DNA of 64,000 nucleotides from UBA5072 sp041737175 (GCA_041737175.1 JBGSSF010000030.1:62001-126000), one strand, 5' to 3'. Shown: positions 27,332 to 36,201, numbered from the stretch's first letter. A program made the numbers and translations. The notes: generated from the letters alone by a model not told the origin.

Positions 27332-28261
27332 ATGAAGTTTACCAGAGAGTTTAAAATAGGTTTTGTTGCGCTTGTCGCCATTGCTTTGGCGATATGGGGT
27401 TTGAATTACCTGAAAGGCATTAATATTTTCAAATCCACCGACACTTACTATGGTGTTTATAACAATGTCAAGGGGTTGGTTGAAAACGCCGTTGTATACC
27501 TGAACGGCTATAAGGTGGGCAACGTGAGCTCCATTGAATTCGACAAAACCAATGTCAATAATATCACGGTAAAAATATCCCTTGCCCAGAAGATCAGGCT
27601 CCTGAAAGGCACAACCATGGTCCTTCGCAGCGGAAGCATAATATCAGGGACCAAGGACGTTGACCTGGTTCTGGGGAACGGACCCGGTTTTCATGATTCT
27701 GGCGATACACTCATTTCCGCCGTTCAGGTTGAACTCACCGATTACATCGATCCCATCCGGCAAAAGATTGAATCACTGATAACCTCTGTTGATACCCTTA
27801 TGCTGGCTTTGGATGATCTGATGAATAAAGAGACGAGGAAAAACCTTCAGGGAACCATCGCCAATCTCAACGGCGCCACTGCATCACTCAGGCTCTCCCT
27901 CCAGCCATCGGGAGCCCTCAATCAGTCGCTCAGCAACCTCTCACTGGTAACTGACAATCTCAGGAAGAGCAATGAGGATATTTCTGCTATGCTTCGGAAT
28001 TTTGCAGCCATATCGGATACCCTGAAACAATCCAGACTTAAGGAGCTTATCGCTCATGCCGACTCAACATTTGCCCTTACCGCTGACCTGTTCACCATGA
28101 TAAACAGCGGTAAAGGTTCTGCGGGGCAGCTGGTGATGAATGACTCGCTTTATAACAGTCTGAACAGCGCTTTGACAAGTCTGGATTCCCTTTTAATTGA
28201 CCTTCGTGAACATCCTAAACGGTACGTGCATCTCTCTGTTTTCGGGAAAAAAGATAAATAG
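27332..28261 (+). CDS. MlaD/MCE-domain phospholipid transport protein
   Basis: A 309-aa protein with an uncleaved N-terminal membrane anchor (IGFVALVAIALAIWGLNYL), a single MCE domain at about 38-115 (YYGVYNNVKGLVENAVVYLNG, RSGSIISGTKDVDLVLG) and a long helical C-terminal part with many Ser and Asn residues. MCE proteins form rings that carry lipids between the inner and outer membranes with an ABC permease and ATPase (MlaE/MlaF). Neither partner is in the window. It is probably translated from the same message as the amidase just upstream. Confidence 0.92.
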   Translation: MKFTREFKIGFVALVAIALAIWGLNYLKGINIFKSTDTYYGVYNNVKGLVENAVVYLNGYKVGNVSSIEFDKTNVNNITVKISLAQKIRLLKGTTMVLRSGSIISGTKDVDLVLGNGPGFHDSGDTLISAVQVELTDYIDPIRQKIESLITSVDTLMLALDDLMNKETRKNLQGTIANLNGATASLRLSLQPSGALNQSLSNLSLVTDNLRKSNEDISAMLRNFAAISDTLKQSRLKELIAHADSTFALTADLFTMINSGKGSAGQLVMNDSLYNSLNSALTSLDSLLIDLREHPKRYVHLSVFGKKDK

Positions 28262-28646
28262 ATTTCATACACAGCATTTTAAAGAAAACCTTCGCAACAA
28301 TTACCTGAGTTATTAACATGGAGGAAAAACCGCTGATTTTATTATTTAGATTTATTCCAAACAGGTAAAGGAGTAAAATTTTAAATCAATACTTTAACTA
28401 CTCCTCACTAATACCTTAAACACCAATTTCATTATAGAAAAAGTTTATTAAGTAATTGATATACAGTGTTATATTTATTTTTGAAAAAAGTTAAAATATT
28501 AAATGGCTGAACGCAAAATTGATAAGGACTTTCCGGAATAATCAAGCGAAAAATGATTTTTTTTTTATTTTTTTTTTCACAATCTTGCTAATAGAAAAAG
28601 TGGCACCTGAAAAATCTCTATTCAACAATAACATAACCCTATAGAA
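28262..28646. other. AT-rich region upstream of dnaA
   Basis: This 385-base stretch has no credible gene. It contains a TATTTTTG element at 28476-28483, a tiny frame of 12 codons at 28503-28541 and a long T-rich run at about 28556-28580. I looked for DnaA boxes of the TTATNCACA type on both strands and did not see a convincing one, so there is no visible basis to call an origin here despite the dnaA gene next door. Confidence 0.6.
28476..28483 (+). promoter_or_regulatory. Candidate -7 promoter element for dnaA
   Basis: TATTTTTG fits TAnnTTTG exactly, with a TTG 17 bases upstream. It would give a leader of roughly 155 bases before dnaA, long compared with other candidates in this window. Confidence 0.3.
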
Positions 28647-30068
28647 ATGCACAAAGAAGTCTGGAATAATTGTTTGAAAATTATAAAAGACAACGTTCCT
28701 TCTATTAGTTACCGCACCTGGTTTGAACCCATAGTCCCTCTCAGATTGGAAAACAAGGTGCTTACCATTCAGGTTCCCAGTCCGTTCTTCTATGAATACC
28801 TCGAGGAAAAATACATTGATATCATCAGTAAAACCCTGAGGAAAGAACTCGGCTATGAAGCCAAACTCGAATACAGCATTGTTATGGAGAATCCGGGACA
28901 ATCCTCTTCCAGGCTTTACACCATTAAATTGCCCGCCAAGAACCAGATTGAAATCAGGAATAATCCGGTTAGCGTACCGATCAATATCGAGGAGAATGCC
29001 ATAAAGAATCCTTTTATTATACCGGGGATCAAGAAAATGAATATTGATCCACGGCTGAATGCCGAATATTCTTTTGAGAACTTTGTAGAGGGTGAATGCA
29101 ACCGGCTTGCCAGATCTGCTGGTTTTGCCGTATCCAACAACCCGGGCGGAACAGCATTCAATCCGTTGCTTATATACGGAGAAAGCGGTTTGGGCAAAAC
29201 CCACCTTGCACAGGCCATTGGCATCGAAATCAAGGATAAGTTTCAGGATAAGACTGTTTTGTACGTTCCGGCAAACCGCTTTCAAACGCAGTTTGTCGAG
29301 GCTATTCGCAACAACACCAAGAATGATTTCCTTCATTTCTACCAGATGATCGATGTTCTCCTCATCGATGATGTGCACGAATTTGCCGGTAAGGAAAAGA
29401 CGCAGGATATCTTTTTTCACATTTTCAATCACCTTCACCAGTCAGGTAAACAGTTGATTCTCACTTGTGATAAGCCGCCGGTTGAGTTGCAGGGACTTGA
29501 GCAGAGACTCCTGTCGAGGTTTAAATGGGGATTATCTGCTGATCTGCAGATACCTGATTACGAAACAAGGGTAGCTATCCTGAAACAGAAGACCTACAAA
29601 GACGGCATTGTTTTGCCCGAGGAGGTTGTTGAATACATAGCCACTCATATAACCGACAATGTGCGGGAGCTTGAAGGCGCCCTGATCTCCCTGCTTGCCC
29701 AAAGCACGCTGAATAAAAAGGAGATTACCCTGAACCTGGCCAAGGAAATGATCGATAAGCTGATCAAAAATACCAAACGGGAGGTTTCCATCGATTATAT
29801 CCAGAAGGTGGTGTGCAATTATTTTGATGTTCCGGTTGATTCACTGCAGTCCAAGACCAGGAAAAGAGAAATTGTGCAGGCACGACAGGTGGCCATGTAT
29901 TTTTCGAAAAATCTCACAAAATCTTCGTTAGCTACCATTGGCTCGCAAATAGGAGGAAAGGATCATGCCACGGTGCTGCATGCCTGTAAAACAGTGAATA
30001 ACCTGGTGGAAACCGACAAGCAGTTTAAAAATCAGATAGAAGAGATTGAAAAGAAGCTTAAATTCTGA
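28647..30068 (+). CDS. dnaA: Chromosomal replication initiator protein DnaA
   Basis: A 473-aa protein of normal DnaA length. Domain I (about 1-85) has W-x-x-C and YRTWFEPI; domain III has Walker A GESGLGKTH at about 178-186, Walker B VLLIDDVHEF near 240, and sensor regions LSRFKWGL and NVRELEGALISL; domain IV has the DNA-binding signature GGKDHATVLHA near the end. It binds origin DnaA boxes as an ATP-dependent filament and opens the DNA. The ATG at 28647 fits the conserved N-terminus. Its 3' end overlaps the start of the YigZ gene by 23 bases. Confidence 0.98.
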   Translation: MHKEVWNNCLKIIKDNVPSISYRTWFEPIVPLRLENKVLTIQVPSPFFYEYLEEKYIDIISKTLRKELGYEAKLEYSIVMENPGQSSSRLYTIKLPAKNQIEIRNNPVSVPINIEENAIKNPFIIPGIKKMNIDPRLNAEYSFENFVEGECNRLARSAGFAVSNNPGGTAFNPLLIYGESGLGKTHLAQAIGIEIKDKFQDKTVLYVPANRFQTQFVEAIRNNTKNDFLHFYQMIDVLLIDDVHEFAGKEKTQDIFFHIFNHLHQSGKQLILTCDKPPVELQGLEQRLLSRFKWGLSADLQIPDYETRVAILKQKTYKDGIVLPEEVVEYIATHITDNVRELEGALISLLAQSTLNKKEITLNLAKEMIDKLIKNTKREVSIDYIQKVVCNYFDVPVDSLQSKTRKREIVQARQVAMYFSKNLTKSSLATIGSQIGGKDHATVLHACKTVNNLVETDKQFKNQIEEIEKKLKF

Positions 30069-30666
30069 GGATGATACCTACAGATCACTTGAAAGGACAG
30101 CCGAAGGGATCTTCCGCGACCGGAACAGCCGGTTTCTGGCTTTTGGCTTTCCGGTAAGTACCTCAGAAGAAATAAGCAGTATACTGGAAGGTATCCGGAA
30201 AAAATACCATGATGCCAGGCATCATTGTTATGCTTACAGGCTTGGCATTGCAAAGGATATCTACAGGATGAACGATGACGGTGAACCCTCCGGTACTGCC
30301 GGCAAACCCATATACGGACAATTGGTGTCATACGACCTTACCGACACTTTGGTTGTGGTTGTCAGGTATTTTGGCGGTACCCTGCTGGGTACGGGTGGAC
30401 TGATCCATGCGTACCGGTCGGCTACCGATAGCATGCTGTCTCAGGCATCCATCATCGATAAATTCGTTGAAGATCATTACCAGATAAGTTTTCCCTATGA
30501 GAGACTTAATGCGGTGATGAGGATTCTGAAGGATGAAAATGTAATTCCGCTCCATCCTGAGTATGCAGCGGATTGTACTATGCATCTCACCATCAGAAAG
30601 AGTCTGTCGGAGAAAGTGGCAGCACGGTTGTCAGTTATTCCGGAACTGTTGTTAAATCCGGTGTAA
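30046..30666 (+). CDS. YigZ/IMPACT family protein, TTG start
   Basis: A 206-aa IMPACT-family protein. The UPF0029 domain shows the signature YHDARHHCYAYRLG, then NDDGEPSGTAGKPI, VVVRYFGGTLLGTGGL and YRSATDSML; a C-terminal DUF1949-like part follows from about 135. IMPACT proteins act in translation control in eukaryotes; the bacterial role is not established. The conserved N-terminus (EDDTYRSLE) has no ATG or GTG in frame. The first possible start after the in-frame stop is TTG at 30046, inside the end of dnaA, so translation is probably coupled to dnaA. Confidence 0.9.
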   Translation: MKRSLNSEDDTYRSLERTAEGIFRDRNSRFLAFGFPVSTSEEISSILEGIRKKYHDARHHCYAYRLGIAKDIYRMNDDGEPSGTAGKPIYGQLVSYDLTDTLVVVVRYFGGTLLGTGGLIHAYRSATDSMLSQASIIDKFVEDHYQISFPYERLNAVMRILKDENVIPLHPEYAADCTMHLTIRKSLSEKVAARLSVIPELLLNPV

Positions 30667-30740
30667 ATGAACGATTAAAGTCATTGCGCAGAATAATAAA
30701 AAGCAATACCTTATATCCTGATTTATTAAAACAATTGATA

Positions 30741-31649
30741 ATGAAAAACAAAAGCCTGGTTTCAATCACTGATTACTCAAAGGATGAATACCTGAAGATA
30801 TTATCCCTGGCAGATGAGTTTGAAAAAAGTCAGGATTCCTCCATTTTAAAAGGCAAAGTAGTGGCTACACTCTTCTTTGAACCTTCCACCCGAACCAGGC
30901 TGAGTTTTGAAAGCGCGGTGCTGAAAATGGGTGGCAAAGTGATCGGGTTCAGTGATTCCAGTTCTTCGAGTGTTACAAAAGGGGAAACATTATACGATAC
31001 CATCAAGATTGTCAGCAATTACTGTGACCTTATCGTGATGCGTCATCCTCTTGAGGGGGCAGCGAGGTTTGCCAGTGAACTTACCGGTATACCTGTTATA
31101 AATGCCGGAGATGGCGCCAATCAGCACCCTACGCAAACTCTGCTCGACCTGTATTCCATTTCCAAGACGCAGGGAACACTGGATAATCTGACGATTTTTA
31201 TGGTCGGGGATCTTAAATACGGACGCACTGTGCATTCCCTGCTGATGGCCATGTCACAATTCCAGACCACTTTTCATTTTATATCGCCCGATGAATTGAA
31301 AATGCCTGAAGAATACAAGTATTATCTGAATTGCCTGGGATTGAAATATGCAGAACAAAAAGACTTCAGCAGCAACATCGAAACAGCGGATATCATTTAT
31401 ATGACCCGGGTGCAGAAGGAGAGATTTTCAGACCCCATTGAATACGAAAGAACGAAGAACGCCTATGTGCTGAAAAACAAAATGCTCGAAGGCACAAAAG
31501 ATAACATGAAAGTGCTGCATCCTCTTCCCCGTGTGAATGAAATTGATCAGGATGTGGATCTGAATCCCAAAGCCTATTACTTTACCCAGGCTTTAAATGG
31601 TGTATTTGTGCGCCAGGCGATCATTGCCTCCATTCTCGGTTTGAAATAA
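30741..31649 (+). CDS. pyrB: Aspartate carbamoyltransferase catalytic subunit
   Basis: A 302-aa protein catalysing carbamoyl phosphate + aspartate to carbamoyl aspartate, the first committed step of pyrimidine synthesis. The carbamoyl-phosphate loop FEPSTRTRLSFESA, the HPTQTLLDLY segment and the C-terminal HPLPRVNEID are all present. The ATG at 30741 (MKNKSLVSITDY) gives normal family length; an upstream frame overlaps the YigZ gene and is not conserved. The regulatory subunit follows 18 bases downstream, so the holoenzyme is probably the allosteric c6r6 type. Confidence 0.97.
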   Translation: MKNKSLVSITDYSKDEYLKILSLADEFEKSQDSSILKGKVVATLFFEPSTRTRLSFESAVLKMGGKVIGFSDSSSSSVTKGETLYDTIKIVSNYCDLIVMRHPLEGAARFASELTGIPVINAGDGANQHPTQTLLDLYSISKTQGTLDNLTIFMVGDLKYGRTVHSLLMAMSQFQTTFHFISPDELKMPEEYKYYLNCLGLKYAEQKDFSSNIETADIIYMTRVQKERFSDPIEYERTKNAYVLKNKMLEGTKDNMKVLHPLPRVNEIDQDVDLNPKAYYFTQALNGVFVRQAIIASILGLK

Positions 31650-31667
31650 TTCAAAAGTATAATATAC

Positions 31668-32132
31668 ATGTTGCACATGAAAGACAAAAAGCTTGAAGTG
31701 AGTGCCATTGAAAATGGCACCGTCATCGATCATATTCCGGCAAAGGCATTGTTTAAGGTTATTTCAATTCTTGGCCTCGACAAATTCGACAAACAGATCA
31801 CCTTTGGCACAAACCTCGACAGCAAAAAGCTGGGCAAAAAAGCCATTGTCAAATTGTCAGATACTTTTTTCCTGGACAAAGAAATCAACAAAATAGCACT
31901 GGTAGCACCACAGGCCAAGTTAAACATCATCCGGGATTATACTGTGGTGGAAAAGAAGGTTGTGGAAGTTCCGGAGGAGATTATCGGAATTGCCAAATGC
32001 ATGAATCCGAAATGCATCACGAACAATGAAAAAATTGTGACCAGGTTTCAGGTGGTTTCACGCCGGGAGGTCAAACTGAAATGCCATTATTGTGAGAAAA
32101 TCACGGACCAGGAACACATCGAAATTATCTGA
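31668..32132 (+). CDS. pyrI: Aspartate carbamoyltransferase regulatory subunit
   Basis: A 154-aa protein with the N-terminal nucleotide-binding domain (NGTVIDHIPA, then VISILGL) and a C-terminal zinc domain holding four cysteines, Cys111, Cys116, Cys139 and Cys142 (KCMNPKC and KCHYC). It binds ATP, CTP and UTP to set the activity of PyrB and contacts it through the zinc domain. It follows pyrB closely. A second in-frame ATG at 31677 is equally plausible as start. It is convergent with the DUF4293 gene, 11 bases apart. Confidence 0.97.
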   Translation: MLHMKDKKLEVSAIENGTVIDHIPAKALFKVISILGLDKFDKQITFGTNLDSKKLGKKAIVKLSDTFFLDKEINKIALVAPQAKLNIIRDYTVVEKKVVEVPEEIIGIAKCMNPKCITNNEKIVTRFQVVSRREVKLKCHYCEKITDQEHIEII

Positions 32133-32143
32133 TTACAAATAGG

Positions 32144-32614
32144 TTACCTCATCCGGTTATAAGAATTCACCAGCATTTCATCATGCTGGATACTCCTGTA
32201 GGCCATTACATTCATTACCAGCGCCAGGATCGGAAAAACTGCCGTCAGCCGCCAGGTATGACGGAATGCTTCAAGCGTATGCATAGCACTGCTGTAATGG
32301 ATAATCATGATGATAAGCAGCAACACAATTAAGAATCCGTTAAGCAAACAAATTCTCATCTGCATGATCCTTTGCTGAAAAAGAAAAATATTTGTCAGGC
32401 TTAACAAACCGGTGATCAACACCAGCACGATAACGGTAATTGTTTTTTTATATACTGAAGTGTTTACCCCGGCAAGACTATATTCGATTTTGTGCGGACG
32501 AAAATTGAGGATCTGCCCGTCTTTATGGGTAATTAGAGCGTAAGGGCGGACCAAAAAAAAGCTCATCAGCACAGTGACAAGCAACAGATAAACGGATTGA
32601 ACTCGCTGGATCAT
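32144..32614 (-). CDS. DUF4293 family membrane protein
   Basis: A 156-aa integral membrane protein with four helices (about 5-23, 55-77, 85-107, 122-140) and the conserved opening MIQRVQSVYLLL. This matches DUF4293, a Bacteroidota family of unknown function. The ATG at 32614 was chosen because family members begin MIQR; the longer frame to 32755 crosses an AT-rich stretch and the start region of the opposite gene. It is convergent with pyrI and divergent from the transglutaminase-like gene. Confidence 0.85.
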   Translation of the reverse strand: MIQRVQSVYLLLVTVLMSFFLVRPYALITHKDGQILNFRPHKIEYSLAGVNTSVYKKTITVIVLVLITGLLSLTNIFLFQQRIMQMRICLLNGFLIVLLLIIMIIHYSSAMHTLEAFRHTWRLTAVFPILALVMNVMAYRSIQHDEMLVNSYNRMR

Positions 32615-32705
32615 AATGGTGTTATTAGTGATTTCAAAAGTATTAAAATTTTCTGTTTGAGATATTGTGTTAACAAATTGTTTACTAAAGAAATTTGAAT
32701 TTGGA

Positions 32706-32713
32706 TAATTTTG
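32706..32713 (+). promoter_or_regulatory. Candidate -7 promoter element for the transglutaminase-like gene
   Basis: TAATTTTG matches TAnnTTTG exactly and ends 21 bases before the ATG at 32735, giving a leader of roughly 15 bases. A TTG lies about 25 bases upstream. Confidence 0.45.
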
Positions 32714-32734
32714 TATCAGGCAACGTCTACTGGT

Positions 32735-33601
32735 ATGGAAAGAAATGAAATACAAGCCATGATCTCATTGCTCGACGACACTGACAATGAGGTAATCAAT
32801 ACTGTAACAGGTAATTTGCTGAAGCAGGGGTCAGGAATTATCCCTGACCTGGAAAAGGCCTGGGAAGGTACGTTGGATGAAAAGCTGCAGGTTCGCCTGG
32901 AAAACCTGATACAGGATATTCAGTTCAACGGGGTCAGGGACGACCTCAACCGCTGGATAAAAACAGGTGCGGAATACATCCTGGAGGGGGCCATTTACAT
33001 CGCCAGATTTCAGTTCCCGGAACTAAATGTCTCAAAAATAAACGAAGAAATCGAAAGCATCCGCAAGGATGTATGGATTGAGATCAACAGCAATCTGACC
33101 GCACTGGAAAAAGTCAAGATTTTGAATTACGTTATTTTTGATCTGCATAAATTTTCCCGTAACAACGCAGATTTCTATTCCCCTCAGAATTCCTATATCA
33201 ATCAGGTAATTGAAACACGCAAAGGAAATCCGATCTCACTCTCCATTGTATATCTGTCAGTTGCCTGGAAACTCGGATTACCCATTTACGGGGTAAATCT
33301 TCCCAAGAATTTTATCCTGGCCTATAAGGATGAATTCAGGCACAGGGATGCTGCCGATGAATCGGAGGATATTCTATTTTATATTAATCCTTACAACCGG
33401 GGAGCGGTGCTTGGCAGAAGAGAAATCGATTACTTCATCACGCAACAGCAGTTAAAACCGCACACATCGTTTTACATTCCCTGTTCAAACCGCGATATTA
33501 TTATCAGGCTGATCAATAACCTGATACTCTCCTTCGAGAAGCTGGGTTATGCGCAAAAAATTACCCGGATGAAAGAGCTTCTCCGGGTAATGGAATCGTG
33601 A
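32735..33601 (+). CDS. SirB1-like transglutaminase-fold protein
   Basis: A 288-aa protein of the bacterial SirB1/transglutaminase-core-like group. The N-terminal half is helical with HEAT-like spacing; the core contains FYSPQNSYINQVIETRKGNPISLSIVY, the family's most conserved stretch, and YGVNLPKNFILAY. The position normally held by a catalytic Cys in true transglutaminases is a Ser-rich segment (GNPISLSIVY), so peptidase activity is doubtful. The ATG at 32735 follows a good promoter element; the frame before it starts only at TTG. The function is not established. Confidence 0.8.
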   Translation: MERNEIQAMISLLDDTDNEVINTVTGNLLKQGSGIIPDLEKAWEGTLDEKLQVRLENLIQDIQFNGVRDDLNRWIKTGAEYILEGAIYIARFQFPELNVSKINEEIESIRKDVWIEINSNLTALEKVKILNYVIFDLHKFSRNNADFYSPQNSYINQVIETRKGNPISLSIVYLSVAWKLGLPIYGVNLPKNFILAYKDEFRHRDAADESEDILFYINPYNRGAVLGRREIDYFITQQQLKPHTSFYIPCSNRDIIIRLINNLILSFEKLGYAQKITRMKELLRVMES

Positions 33602-33606
33602 TGGCA

Positions 33607-33628
33607 GGGACATGCCATGGCATGTCCC
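33607..33628. terminator. 22-base perfect palindrome between convergent genes
   Basis: GGGACATGCCA followed by its exact reverse complement, with flanking bases GCA and TACG. It begins 6 bases after one stop codon and ends 9 bases before the convergent rnY stop, so a two-way transcription stop or a REP-like element is likely. Confidence 0.75.
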
Positions 33629-33636
33629 TACGCGGA

Positions 33637-35199
33637 TTATTTTGCATAGGAAACCGCCCTGGTTTCCCGGATCACGGTAATCTTGATCTGTCCGGGATAG
33701 GTCATTTCATCCTGGATTTTTTTAGCAATTTCATAAGAGAGGCTATCGGCTTCCTTATCTGATACCTTCTCGCTTCCCACAATTACCCTGAGTTCCCTGC
33801 CGGCCTGAATGGCGTAGGTTTTCATGACACCCGGATATGAAAGAGCAAGAGATTCAAGGTCTTTAAGCCTTTTGATATAGGATTCAACCACTTCGCGGCG
33901 TGCGCCAGGTCTTGCACCTGAGATGGCATCGCAAACCTGCACAATGGGTGAAATCAAAGTGGTCATTTCAACCTCGTCATGATGGGAACCGATGGCATTG
34001 CAGATTTCGGGTTTCTCTTTGTATTTCTCGGCCAGTTTCATGCCGAATACTGCATGGGGCAACTCCGGTTCATCATCCGGAACCTTGCCGATATCATGTA
34101 AAAGACCGGCGCGTTTGGCAAGTTTCGCGTTTAAGCCCAGTTCACCGGCCATGATGGCGCATAAATTGGCGACTTCGCGTGAATGCTGCAGCAGGTTTTG
34201 TCCGTATGACGAACGGTATTTCATTTTACCCACCAGTCTGATCAGGTCGGGATGTAAACCATGAATGCCCAGGTCGATGGTGGTTCTTTTACCCACTTCA
34301 ACAATTTCTTCTTCAACCTGCTTTCTGACTTTTTCCACCACTTCCTCAATGCGGGCAGGGTGAATACGGCCGTCGGTCACCAGCAGATGAAGGGCAAGTC
34401 GCGCAATCTCCCTGCGAACAGGATCAAATGCCGAAAGAATGATGGCCTCGGGGGTGTCATCCACAATGATTTCAACACCGGTGGCTGCCTCAAGGGCCCT
34501 AATATTACGACCTTCCCGTCCGATTATCCTGCCCTTGATTTCATCGCTCTCGATGTTAAAGACCGTAACCGAATTTTCAATGGCGGTTTCTGAGGCAACC
34601 CGCTGAATTGTCTCCACAACGACCTTCTTGGCCTCACGGCCCGCGGTCATTTTTGCCTCTGCCATAATCTCATTAACGTAAGAGATGGCCTGAACTTTTG
34701 CCTCTTCACGCAATGACTCCATAAGCTGGTTCTTGGCATCTTCAGCAGAAAGTCCCGAAATGGCTTCGAGTTGATCAACCTGCTGCCTGTGAGCTTTTCC
34801 CAGTTCTTCTGAGCGTTTCTCCAGCAAACTGAGCTGCGTATTCATGTTTTCACGCATAGTATCTAGCTCATTGCGTGTACGTTGCTGTTCTTCGATTTTC
34901 TGAGACAGCAGCATTTCTTTTTGATTCAACCGGTTTTCGGTAGCGCTGATTTTGCTGTTCTTTTCATTGATGTATCTCTCATGCTCGGTTTTCAGCTGCA
35001 GAAACTTTTCCTTGGCCTGCAGCATTTTGTCCCTTTTTTGCGCTTCACCTTCAACTTCTGCATCTCTCAGCATGGTTTCTCTTTTCTTCTTCAGCGCGAA
35101 ATTCCATAGAAAATAGGAAAGGCCTGTACCCGCTAAGAAGCAGACGGTACCAACCAACAAGCCTTTCACAAGGGTTAGTGTATCTGTAAGTATGATCAT
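33637..35199 (-). CDS. rny: Ribonuclease Y
   Basis: A 520-aa endoribonuclease starting bulk mRNA decay. N-terminal membrane anchor (about 8-32), long Glu/Lys/Gln-rich coiled coil (about 35-200), KH domain with GRIIGREGRNIRALEAATG, and HD domain with LLHDIGK and later GSHHDEVE. All parts are in family order and length. It lies downstream of the probable 6S RNA and zapA on the same strand. Confidence 0.97.
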   Translation of the reverse strand: MIILTDTLTLVKGLLVGTVCFLAGTGLSYFLWNFALKKKRETMLRDAEVEGEAQKRDKMLQAKEKFLQLKTEHERYINEKNSKISATENRLNQKEMLLSQKIEEQQRTRNELDTMRENMNTQLSLLEKRSEELGKAHRQQVDQLEAISGLSAEDAKNQLMESLREEAKVQAISYVNEIMAEAKMTAGREAKKVVVETIQRVASETAIENSVTVFNIESDEIKGRIIGREGRNIRALEAATGVEIIVDDTPEAIILSAFDPVRREIARLALHLLVTDGRIHPARIEEVVEKVRKQVEEEIVEVGKRTTIDLGIHGLHPDLIRLVGKMKYRSSYGQNLLQHSREVANLCAIMAGELGLNAKLAKRAGLLHDIGKVPDDEPELPHAVFGMKLAEKYKEKPEICNAIGSHHDEVEMTTLISPIVQVCDAISGARPGARREVVESYIKRLKDLESLALSYPGVMKTYAIQAGRELRVIVGSEKVSDKEADSLSYEIAKKIQDEMTYPGQIKITVIRETRAVSYAK

Positions 35200-35228
35200 T
35201 GAATCTGTTATTATTGATGTTTATAAAT

Positions 35229-35434
35229 AAAAAAACCCGCATACATTTCTCCATATGTTGATAAAACCCCAGTACAGAATGGGTGGAGAGGCCAATATGT
35301 TTCGAACTTCCAATGTCCTGCATTACTGCAGAATTCCCGGTAAAACCGGGAATATGGCCTGTTCTTGACATGCTGAGCGATTCTCCAATTTAGTAAGTGT
35401 TGAGTTTCACAGCATTTGTAAGAAACTATGCGGG
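35229..35434 (-). ncRNA. ssrS: Probable 6S RNA
   Basis: On the minus strand the stretch begins CCCGCATA (35434-35427) and ends TATGCGGG (35243-35236) followed by seven T (to 35229), so both ends pair and the closing stem doubles as a terminator. The pairing continues inward (TTTCT with AGAAA), followed by poorly paired strands and an inner arm AGGCC...GGCCT enclosing small hairpins. Length (about 200 nt), closed-end shape and position between zapA and rnY fit 6S RNA, which binds housekeeping RNA polymerase. The zapA neighbourhood is a known 6S location in several phyla. Identity is by structure and context, not alignment. Confidence 0.62.
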
Positions 35435-35462
35435 CTATGCTTTTCCAGTCAAAGAACGAATA

Positions 35463-35753
35463 TTACTCTCCTTTCAGATACTCCTCAAGCTCTTCATTCA
35501 GTTCCTGCAATCTATGTTCGAGTGGTTGCGTATCGAACTTGTCTTCCATCTCAATCACCCTTGTTACAAACTGCAGGGCAGCCATTGCCAAAAAATCCTG
35601 TACATCCTTATCCAGATAACGCTGCTTGTATTGCAAAACCTTCTCATTAATCAATCTGGCAGCTTTTCTGATTTTTTCTTCATCCTTTCTTTCTATTTTA
35701 AGTGGATAATATCGGTCCGCTACATTTACTTTAATTGACAGTTTATCATCCAT
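35463..35753 (-). CDS. zapA: Cell division protein ZapA
   Basis: A 96-aa protein with the ZapA pattern: N-terminal beta strands (KLSIKVNVADRYYPLKI), the EEKIRKAARLINEKV helix and an acidic coiled-coil C-terminus. ZapA cross-links FtsZ filaments and stabilises the division ring. The coiled-coil gene upstream ends 16 bases before it. The length is typical for the family. Confidence 0.9.
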   Translation of the reverse strand: MDDKLSIKVNVADRYYPLKIERKDEEKIRKAARLINEKVLQYKQRYLDKDVQDFLAMAALQFVTRVIEMEDKFDTQPLEHRLQELNEELEEYLKGE

Positions 35754-35769
35754 AGCAAGGGTCCAAGCT

Positions 35770-36066
35770 TTATCGGTTCAAGAGAGCAATACATTTATCA
35801 ATCTCCCGCACGATTCTGTTTACCTGTAATTTCGTTGTGTGTACTTCTTCACCAGGCACTGAAGATAACACTTTTGCTATTTTAAGATTTTCGTATTTCT
35901 TATCCAGATCTTCCAGTTTATTCTCGAGCAATGCGATCCGTCCATTCAACTCCTCGTTTTTTTTGAGAAGCTCTCTGTTTCTGCTTTTCTGGTCTTCGTA
36001 AAGCCCGATAACGGATTTTATTCTCTGTCTCAGACTGGAAAATATTTCATCAATTTTTGAATCCAT
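35770..36066 (-). CDS. Small coiled-coil protein upstream of zapA (ZapB-like position)
   Basis: A 98-aa protein, almost wholly a charged coiled coil (about 20-65, NRELLKKNEELNGRIALLENKLEDLDKKYENL heptads shortened here to the central part), with a conserved-looking C-terminal tail around RIVREIDKCIALL. It has no membrane segment. The place directly before zapA and the coiled-coil form suggest a divisome partner comparable with ZapB. This is an inference from context; sequence alone gives only the coiled coil. Confidence 0.75.
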   Translation of the reverse strand: MDSKIDEIFSSLRQRIKSVIGLYEDQKSRNRELLKKNEELNGRIALLENKLEDLDKKYENLKIAKVLSSVPGEEVHTTKLQVNRIVREIDKCIALLNR

Positions 36067-36201
36067 TCAATGCAAAGATAGCCTCTATTTTTGTTTCCTG
36101 AAAGTAAATATACTATTTTGTTATTTATTCAATTCACAAAAATAAAATATTAATAATAGCTTTACATACCTTGTGCAACCACATTAACAGCATCTAAAGA
36201 T

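Noticed and set aside
28262..28646. Replication origin next to dnaA
   Set aside because: No convincing cluster of DnaA boxes was found on either strand, and AT-richness alone is not enough. A skew plot of the whole genome would decide.
28542..29438. Long open frame (298 codons) antisense to dnaA
   Set aside because: It is the mirror of a strongly conserved gene, its codons follow from dnaA, and it has no recognisable domain or promoter.
30573..30740. N-terminal extension of PyrB by 56 residues
   Set aside because: The extension overlaps the YigZ gene, has no similarity to the family, and the ATG at 30741 matches the normal start.
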